Part shown: piece by piece, positions 55,575 through 60,533 of the stretch
How positions within the stretch are numbered: position 1 is the first letter of the stretch
Layout of the letters: the number at the start of each line of letters is the position of its first letter
NCBI RefSeq assembly: GCF_016056305.1
Contig: NZ_JAECZC010000034.1
Location: 1 to 60,533 of the forward strand
DNA length: 60,533 nt
Origin: Amazonocrinis nigriterrae CENA67
GTDB taxonomy: Bacteria > Cyanobacteriota > Cyanobacteriia > Cyanobacteriales > Nostocaceae
Reading direction: 5' to 3'
Notes under the pieces: model-generated
The model's database searches: none
Told to the model about the DNA's origin: nothing
Seen by the model: only the letters and a program-made list of their open reading frames with translations
Made by a program: the position numbers and the translations under genes

Positions 55575-55640
55575 AGTCAACAGTCAACAGTAGTCATTGA
55601 ACAACTGACAACTGACAACTGACAACTGACAACTGACAAA
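55575..55640. repeat. CAACTGA tandem units
   Basis: AACAGTC and about six units of CAACTGA lie between the regulator and cysK. Confidence 0.8.
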
Positions 55641-55643
55641 GTA

Positions 55644-56081
55644 CTAAATGTAGTACATAACATCTAACTGCTGTCGGGAATTTCGTTTTTCACACAAATC
55701 CTGAAGCGTGTATTTTTGCAACACTGAATTTGCTGCCTGACAAGCTTCTAGCCAGATTTCATCCACAACAGCACTATCTAAATTTTTGCGGTTAATGGGT
55801 TCCTCACATGGCCTAACATCTAACCCTTCCAAACATTCTATAACTTGTAAAAGGGTGATTTTCCAAGGTTCCCGCGATAACAAGTAACCACCTTTTGAGC
55901 CGCGTTGACTCTTAACTATACCCGCACGCCTCAATGTTGCCAGTAGCTGTTCGAGATAGCGATCAGGTATATTTTGTTGTGCGGCAATTTGTCGAATTTG
56001 CATCGGTTCGCCGCTTTCGTAATGAGTCCCCATCTCTAACAAGGCAAGAAGAGCGTATTCAGATTTACATGATAGTTCCAC
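55644..56081 (-). CDS. Rrf2-family transcriptional regulator (CymR/IscR-like)
   Basis: 145 aa. N-terminal MELSCKSEYALLALLEM and the winged helix (QIRQIAAQQNIPDRYLEQLL, then RGSKGGYLLSR) are typical of Rrf2. Cys91 in DVRPCEEP and C113 (LEACQAA) and C130 do not match the IscR C-x5-C-x5-C cluster, so it is more like CymR, which senses O-acetylserine through CysK. Its place upstream of cysK fits this. Confidence 0.88.
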   Translation of the reverse strand: MELSCKSEYALLALLEMGTHYESGEPMQIRQIAAQQNIPDRYLEQLLATLRRAGIVKSQRGSKGGYLLSREPWKITLLQVIECLEGLDVRPCEEPINRKNLDSAVVDEIWLEACQAANSVLQKYTLQDLCEKRNSRQQLDVMYYI

Positions 56082-56326
56082 AGGCAGTAATAAGTAATTA
56101 AGTAATAAGTTAGGAGTTAGGAGTTAGAAGTTAAAAATTAGGTTGTGAATGCGTGCTATTTTATACTGTTAAATTTATAAAAAACTCGCTTAGAAAAAGT
56201 CACTCCTGGGAAAGTTAGAAGTTTCTAATTCTTAACTCAGCACTATTAACTCTTAACTCTTAACTTCTAACTCCTAACTTTTCTAGTATACTCCGGTTCT
56301 TTACTGGGGTTTTTTATGATTTCTAT

Positions 56327-56357
56327 CAAAAATAAAAAGCCCCGCCATCAGGCGGGG
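56327..56357 (-). terminator. terminator of the porin gene
   Basis: On the minus strand CCCCGCC (56357-56351), loop TGAT, GGCGGGG (56346-56340), then CTTTTTATTTTT. Confidence 0.85.
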
Positions 56358-56396
56358 AGGAATTAAGCTTAAAATTGTTAAGTGAGTTGTAAGGCT

Positions 56397-58151
56397 CTAG
56401 AAGGTAAAGGTTGTTCTGAGGGTACCAATAATTGCATCATCGTTATCGCTGTTTTGACCAGGAGAAGTCAAGTAGATAACGCCTGGGGTGATTGAAACGT
56501 TATCAGATACGCGATACTTGTAGAAGCCTTCAATTTGGTATGGTACATCTCCACCATTTCTGCCGGTAAAGCCTGGACGGTTAAGAGCATAGGGAACTGC
56601 ACCAGCAAAAATACCTAATACGTTACCCTTCTTACCAAAATCAGGTAAAGCTACACCAGCACCGTAAGACCAAGCTTCATAGTCGTTACCAGAACCTGAG
56701 GGGGTGACATCATGGTAAGATACGAAGCCACTAATTGACAATTTGTCGCTGGGTCGGAATGCTGCGGATATACCGTAAGAATTACTTGAAGTTGGGGTAT
56801 CCAGCCTATTAGCTGCTTCAGTACCTACTAGAGGAAGGTTATTACCATTGAAACCACCTGCATCAAATAGAGAACTACCTTGACCATTGTATCCGTGGAC
56901 GTAGGTTGCAGCTAAGGCGATGCGATCGCCAACACTAAAGTTCAACTGTCCTAATGCAGCATAGTTACCATCGAACAAACCTGCACCATCAGCAGGATTA
57001 TTAGCTTCTGATGCCAAGTAACCTACGGTGAGAGAGCTTGGTCTGAGGATACCGCCGCCTTGACCAAATGGTATATTCAGCGCTAGACCAGCACCGCCAC
57101 CAATACGGTAGATGGGGTTTTCTGAAGAGAAGGTAGACAACGCGCCATTACCGCCGTCAGTTTTGTCAAAGAAGTAGGGGTTGTTAACAGCAGCATATTG
57201 ACTGTGTTGTCCGCCAGCCGCAGCAAGGTAAACTTGGGCTGGGCCAATGGGAACTTCATAGGTCAACCTGTCTATCTTGATGCTGTTGTTGGTTGAGCCA
57301 CCATTGACTTGAAATGTTTGTAAGCCTTCGCCATCAGCAGCGGTGTTGATCTGACCGCCAGCACCGTCTTGGATGTTAAAGGGAGTTGTATTACTAGCAG
57401 CCAGACGGGTGGTCAACACGTCTCTACCAGTGAAGCTGGTTTGCAAACCTAGACGAACTCTGTCTTGGAAGACGGTATTGTTGGTGTCACCTGTGTCACT
57501 GCCAAAGGCGTCAGTCACTGCAAAAACAGCTTCACCGACTAGTTTGGTGGTAGTCGAGAACTGGTTTGCTTCCAATTCAGCAGTACGAGCTTCTAAAGAA
57601 TCTACACGACCGCGTAGTGTTGCTAGTTCTGCGGAAAATTCTTCTTGTAACCGCTGTAAAGTTGCTAAGTCTTGTTTAGTTACCAAGTCGGCTGTGGCTG
57701 TGGCAATCAATTCGTTAACCCGATCCAAACAAGCATTTAAACCAGCAGCAAATTCGTAACGGGTCAAAGCACGGTTCCCACGGTAGACGCCACTGGGATA
57801 CCCTGCAATACAACCATAACGCTCAACCAAGGACTGCAATGCTTGGAATGCCCAATCTGTTGGTTGCACATCGGAGAACTGAGACACTGATGTGACTTGA
57901 GACACAGAATTGTTTTGTGTGCCTTCCTTGCTGTAACGGTTAACTTGATCTAAAACTGCGGCGTCGTTGGATGCTGGAGCTGCTTGAGCCAAAATTTGTG
58001 GTGTTTGGGCAACTTCTGTTGCGGCTGTTTTTTCAGCTGCTGCTACTTCCTTGGTGGCATTTGGAGCCGCCATTGCTGTTGCTGAAACTAGTAACGTTGC
58101 TCCCAAAACTGCTGGGCTAACCGCTAGGGTTTTCCACAATAGATTAGACAT
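56397..58151 (-). CDS. iron-uptake-type porin (SLH/OprB, SomA-like)
   Basis: 584 aa from the ATG at 58151, preceded by AGGAGAAAAGG; a frame extension to 58199 lacks a good site. The signal peptide (LWKTLAVSPAVLGATLLVSATAMA) is followed by an SLH domain (FSDVQPTDWAFQALQSLVER; GYPSGVYRGNRALTRYEFAA), a coiled coil (LATLQRLQEEFSAELATLRG) and an OprB-type beta barrel ending in RTTFTF with C-terminal Phe. It is the dominant outer-membrane channel type in cyanobacteria, linked to inorganic-ion (iron) passage; the SLH domain anchors it to peptidoglycan. Confidence 0.92.
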   Translation of the reverse strand: MSNLLWKTLAVSPAVLGATLLVSATAMAAPNATKEVAAAEKTAATEVAQTPQILAQAAPASNDAAVLDQVNRYSKEGTQNNSVSQVTSVSQFSDVQPTDWAFQALQSLVERYGCIAGYPSGVYRGNRALTRYEFAAGLNACLDRVNELIATATADLVTKQDLATLQRLQEEFSAELATLRGRVDSLEARTAELEANQFSTTTKLVGEAVFAVTDAFGSDTGDTNNTVFQDRVRLGLQTSFTGRDVLTTRLAASNTTPFNIQDGAGGQINTAADGEGLQTFQVNGGSTNNSIKIDRLTYEVPIGPAQVYLAAAGGQHSQYAAVNNPYFFDKTDGGNGALSTFSSENPIYRIGGGAGLALNIPFGQGGGILRPSSLTVGYLASEANNPADGAGLFDGNYAALGQLNFSVGDRIALAATYVHGYNGQGSSLFDAGGFNGNNLPLVGTEAANRLDTPTSSNSYGISAAFRPSDKLSISGFVSYHDVTPSGSGNDYEAWSYGAGVALPDFGKKGNVLGIFAGAVPYALNRPGFTGRNGGDVPYQIEGFYKYRVSDNVSITPGVIYLTSPGQNSDNDDAIIGTLRTTFTF

Positions 58152-58522
58152 TTTTCCTTTTCTCCTCACACCTTGTATAGATAATTGTTTTTGCTGCACC
58201 TATTCTCACGAATGCGACATCATGTTGAAATCTATCAATGAGCGCTAGCTGCTACTATTACAATTTTAGTTTTTGCAAAGCTAATAACCGATTAATTTCA
58301 TGTTAAAAATCCATGTGATTATCTTATGCAAAAACATAGCTTTATAGCATATCATTATAAAGCATTTAAAGCAGATGGCAATATAGCAGCGATCGCCTGA
58401 TTAACTGTCACATGGAATCACCTACATATTTCAAGTAGGACTAGGTTTTCAGGTACTTATTAGTCCTTATCCATTTCAACTAGGGAAAACACAGATAATG
58501 ACAGCTGATTACAATAAATCTT
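58152..58522. other. intergenic region upstream of the porin gene
   Basis: About 370 bp, AT-rich, one HIP1 site. It must hold the porin promoter; no gene or repeat is recognised. Confidence 0.4.
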
Positions 58523-58804
58523 TTAATTGATTTGCGAAATTACCGCTGCTACATCAAAGTCCTTTTGTGTCAACCCACCTGCGTCATGAGTAGTCAGTGA
58601 AATTTTCACTTTGTTATAAGAAATCTCTATATCTGGATGATGTCCTGCTGCTTCGGCAGGTTCCACCAGCTTATTAACAAATTCAATTGCTGCAATAAAG
58701 TCTGGGAATTTGCGAGTAGTCTGTAACTTAGATCCTTCTACTGTCCAACCTGAAAGACTGCTGGTCTGTTCTTGAATTTGTGCATCACTCAGTAGTTGCG
58801 CCAT
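58523..58804 (-). CDS. pterin-4a-carbinolamine dehydratase
   Basis: 93 aa. The active-site segment AAGHHPDIEISYNKVKISLT carries the HH-P motif, and the C-terminus TTHDAGGLTQKDFDVA is typical of PCD/DCoH. It dehydrates 4a-hydroxytetrahydropterin; in cyanobacteria it may recycle pterins or assist RuBisCO-related assembly as the divergent PCD-like (RAF2/AcRAF) type. This one has the full catalytic motif, so it is probably catalytic. Confidence 0.9.
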   Translation of the reverse strand: MAQLLSDAQIQEQTSSLSGWTVEGSKLQTTRKFPDFIAAIEFVNKLVEPAEAAGHHPDIEISYNKVKISLTTHDAGGLTQKDFDVAAVISQIN

Positions 58805-58850
58805 ACCACAGAATCTTTGTTTTAAAACTAAAGTTACCCATAAAAACTAT

Positions 58851-58888
58851 CCGCTCTGATTTGGATCAGTTGATCTAAATCAGAGCGG
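58851..58888 (-). terminator. strong hairpin, terminator of the structured-RNA unit
   Basis: An 18-bp stem, CCGCTCTGATTTGGATCA (58851-58868) with its complement at 58871-58888 (one G-U), loop of two bases. On the minus strand it is followed by ATAGTTTTTAT, so it acts as a minus-strand terminator upstream of the dehydratase gene. Confidence 0.7.
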
Positions 58889-58894
58889 TCTAGC

Positions 58895-59041
58895 GGGTCT
58901 TCAGGTTGCAACCAGACTGCCGGAAGGAACTCCGAGCTTTAGCCTAGCTAATTGAGCTAACTTAGTATCTCAAGGATAACTAAGGCTAACTTCTAGAGAA
59001 CAGCCCCGGCGCACAGCCGGCTAACTGCAACCTGATGACCC
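58895..59041. ncRNA. candidate structured RNA, multi-branched
   Basis: A closing stem (GGGTC-AGGTTGCA at 58895-58910 with TGCAACCT-GACCC at 59026-59041) encloses several hairpins: CGGA/TCCG, a three-way unit with outer TTAGCC/GGCTAA and inner TAGCT/AGCTA and CTTAGT/ACTAAG, and CCGGC/GCCGG. The strand is uncertain. Minus: it follows a strong ribosome site and a 23-aa frame and ends at a terminator. Plus: the layout recalls HEARO/omega-RNA elements, which often stand alone in cyanobacteria; this is a tentative resemblance from memory. Confidence 0.4.
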
Positions 59042-59064
59042 ATGCTTTTACTACTTTCTATCAT
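58993..59064 (-). CDS. 23-aa small ORF with near-perfect Shine-Dalgarno
   Basis: MIESSKSMGHQVAVSRLCAG followed by AVL. It starts at 59064, eight bases after AAGGAGGTGAT (59079-59069), eleven bases complementary to the 16S 3' end. The frame runs through the 5' half of the structured RNA, so translation would compete with folding, as in leader-peptide control. No homology known to me. Confidence 0.35.
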   Translation of the reverse strand: MIESSKSMGHQVAVSRLCAGAVL

Positions 59065-59102
59065 GGGCATCACCTCCTTGTTGCCTAAGCGGTCTTAGTT
59101 TC

Positions 59103-59127
59103 AAAAAGGCGGAGTATTTTGACTCCG
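59103..59127 (-). terminator. hairpin with T-run between psbD and the small ORF
   Basis: On the minus strand CGGAGT, loop CAAAAT, ACTCCG, then CCTTTTTG. It may back up psbD termination or act as an attenuator. A -10-like TTATAT (59152-59147) lies just upstream, with only a poor -35 (TTGTTC at 20-nt spacing). Confidence 0.6.
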
Positions 59128-59189
59128 GGTTGTTGACCTTGAATCAATATAACACACTTTATTTGATATTTAGAACAATTGACTAAAAA

Positions 59190-59219
59190 TAGAAAATCCT
59201 CCGCTAAATTGCGGAGGAT
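59190..59219 (-). terminator. psbD terminator
   Basis: On the minus strand ATCCTCCGC (59219-59211), loop AATTTA, GCGGAGGAT (59204-59196), then TTTCTATTTTT. Confidence 0.85.
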
Positions 59220-59261
59220 CACTGGAGAATCATCAATGATGAAATCCTAGTTAATTAAGCC

Positions 59262-60317
59262 TTAGAGAGCGTTACCACGTGGTAGTACCTCTTCAGGGAA
59301 TACAAATTGTTCGTGAGGCTGGTCTTGAGGAGCCATCCAAGCGCGGATACCCTCGTTCAGCAAAATGTTTTTGGTATAGAAGGTTTCAAATTCTGGGTCT
59401 TCTGCTGCCCGCAATTCTTGGGACACGAAGTCATACGCCCGTAGGTTGAGTGCCAAACCGACAATACCTACAGACGCCATCCACAAGCCTGTAACTGGCA
59501 CAAACAACATGAAGAAGTGCAGCCAACGCTTGTTGGAGAAAGCAATACCGAAAATCTGTGACCAGAAACGGTTTGCTGTCACCATGGAGTAGGTTTCTTC
59601 GGACTGGGTAGGATTGAAAGCGCGGAAGGTGTTGGAGCCTTCACCGTCTTCAAACAAAGTGTTTTCTACGGTTGCACCGTGAATCGCACACAACAGCGCA
59701 CCACCCAATACCCCAGCTACACCCATCATGTGGAAGGGGTTGAGTGTCCAGTTGTGGAACCCTTGTAGGAACAGCAAGAAGCGGAAAATCGCTGCTACTC
59801 CGAAGCTGGGTGCAAAGAACCAAGAAGATTGTCCCAAGGGGTACATCAAGAAGACGCTGACAAATACTGCAATGGGAGCAGAGAATGCCAAAGCGTTGTA
59901 TGGACGGATGCCTACTAGACGGGCAATTTCAAATTGCCGCAACATGAAGCCGATTAAAGCAAAGGCTCCGTGTAGGGCTACGAATGGCCACAATCCGCCC
60001 AATTGACACCAACGAGTGAAGTCGCCTTGAGCTTCTGGGCCCCACAGCAACAGCAATGAGTGACCCATGCTGTCCGCGGGTGATGATACTGCTACTGTTA
60101 AAAAGTTACAGCCTTCTAAGTATGATGACGCTAACCCGTGGGTGTACCAAGAGGTGACGAATGTTGTACCGGTTAGCCAACCGCCTAATGCTAGGAAAGC
60201 GCAGGGGAATAGTAAGATCCCTGACCAGCCTACGAACACGAAGCGATCGCGCTTCAACCAGTCGTCTAATACGTCAAACCACCCTCTACTGGGGGCGCGT
60301 CCAACTGCGATGGTCAT
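59262..60317 (-). CDS. psbD: photosystem II D2 protein
   Basis: 351 aa, full length. [20 protein letters not shown], five membrane helices, the pheophytin/quinone region [20 protein letters not shown] and the C-terminal [12 protein letters not shown] are all typical of D2. It binds part of P680, tyrosine D and QA. No psbC follows; a terminator stands at the end instead, so this is a stand-alone psbD copy, unlike the usual overlapping psbDC operon. TGGAGAT precedes the start. Confidence 0.97.
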   Translation of the reverse strand: MTIAVGRAPSRGWFDVLDDWLKRDRFVFVGWSGILLFPCAFLALGGWLTGTTFVTSWYTHGLASSYLEGCNFLTVAVSSPADSMGHSLLLLWGPEAQGDFTRWCQLGGLWPFVALHGAFALIGFMLRQFEIARLVGIRPYNALAFSAPIAVFVSVFLMYPLGQSSWFFAPSFGVAAIFRFLLFLQGFHNWTLNPFHMMGVAGVLGGALLCAIHGATVENTLFEDGEGSNTFRAFNPTQSEETYSMVTANRFWSQIFGIAFSNKRWLHFFMLFVPVTGLWMASVGIVGLALNLRAYDFVSQELRAAEDPEFETFYTKNILLNEGIRAWMAPQDQPHEQFVFPEEVLPRGNAL

Positions 60318-60369
60318 TAGAGCAAATCTCCAAAATTTTATAAGTACATGCTTACCTATAGAGGTGCAT

Positions 60370-60417
60370 TTTATAGCCGCCTATAGGCAGAAAATTAACT
60401 AGATTGTCAATCTAGTT
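60370..60417 (-). promoter_or_regulatory. candidate psbD promoter and operator palindrome
   Basis: A perfect palindrome with 10-bp arms (AACTAGATTG, one central T, complement; 60397-60417) lies 80 bp upstream of psbD. Its centre contains TTGACA on the minus strand (60410-60405). A -10-like TATAGG follows at 19-nt spacing (60385-60380), or TATAAA at 60375-60370. A dimeric regulator overlapping the -35 is inferred. Confidence 0.45.
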
Positions 60418-60504
60418 TACAATTTTTTACCGACTCTAATAATTCTAAGTGTAAATCGCTAATTTTTCCAGTGGATTATTAGTTGTATTTAAAAATTAAA
60501 TACA

Positions 60505-60533
60505 GAAATGGGGAATGGGGAATGGGGAATGGG
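60505..60533. repeat. GGGGAAT tandem heptamers at the window end
   Basis: Four units of ATGGGGA, cut by the window edge. Confidence 0.8.

Overview
The window is chromosomal DNA of a filamentous, probably heterocyst-type (Nostocales) cyanobacterium. Evidence: photosystem genes (psaK, a psbD, a Psb34-type gene), plastid-conserved genes (ycf46, ycf35, ycf66), the cyanobacterial alkane pair ado-aar followed by accA, an SDR gene and folE, an SLH/OprB iron-uptake porin, frequent HIP1 octamers (GCGATCGC), heptamer-type tandem repeats (for example GGGGAAT, CTCCCAA, GAGTTAG) between genes, and many small dispersed repeats and MITE-like elements. The species cannot be named from the sequence alone. No tRNA, rRNA or CRISPR array was found.

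Layout. 0-3.4 kb: lipoprotein-like gene, RHH protein, ycf46, ycf35. 3.5-6.0 kb: AT-rich accessory patch with a DUF262-HEPN gene pair and an Uma2 gene broken by one amber codon. 6.2-11 kb: cyanobacterial hypothetical, a two-partner-secretion exoprotein, two MITE-like elements and a small protein with a Cys-rich tail. 11.5-20.1 kb: sugar ABC permease, ado-aar-accA-SDR-folE, a decayed ISAs1-family IS, trpF, psaK. 21-28 kb: M50/CBS protease, alpha/beta hydrolase, Psb34-type gene, ycf66, gnd. 28-31.4 kb: zinc-ribbon Ser/Thr kinase, a three-gene overlapping cassette led by a Phd-type antitoxin, and two gene remnants (frameshifted AbrB-like small gene, kinase-WD40 deletion remnant). 31.5-35.5 kb: Rieske oxygenase, YbjN protein, lipoate ligase-like and HD-domain genes. 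35.5-40.9 kb: nested repeats, then an EACC1-like gene and a complete diversity-generating retroelement (DGR). 41-44 kb: ileS. 44.5-52 kb: ParA-like gene, ParDE toxin-antitoxin and a three-gene winged-helix/ATPase/nuclease-translocase operon. 52-60.5 kb: gatB, dnaJ-like, cysK, Rrf2 regulator, porin, a pterin dehydratase, a candidate structured RNA unit and psbD.

Main systems. (1) The DGR diversifies the C-terminal FGE/C-type-lectin-like domain of a caspase-like protease. Template and variable repeats (128 bp) differ at 13 positions, 12 of them adenines in the template. Avd and a DGR-type reverse transcriptase lie between them, and an EACC1-like small protein precedes the target. (2) The 46.4-52 kb operon encodes a winged-helix protein, an ORC/AAA-like ATPase and an 860-aa fusion of a DEDDy exonuclease, a Cas4/RecB-like nuclease with a four-Cys Fe-S pattern, and an FtsK motor. 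I read it as a DNA-processing or defence system and cannot assign it to a named type. (3) Smaller conflict candidates are DUF262-HEPN, the Phd-led cassette and ParDE. Housekeeping genes flank these islands, so the window shows accessory immunity and mobile modules inserted between core metabolic and photosynthetic genes.
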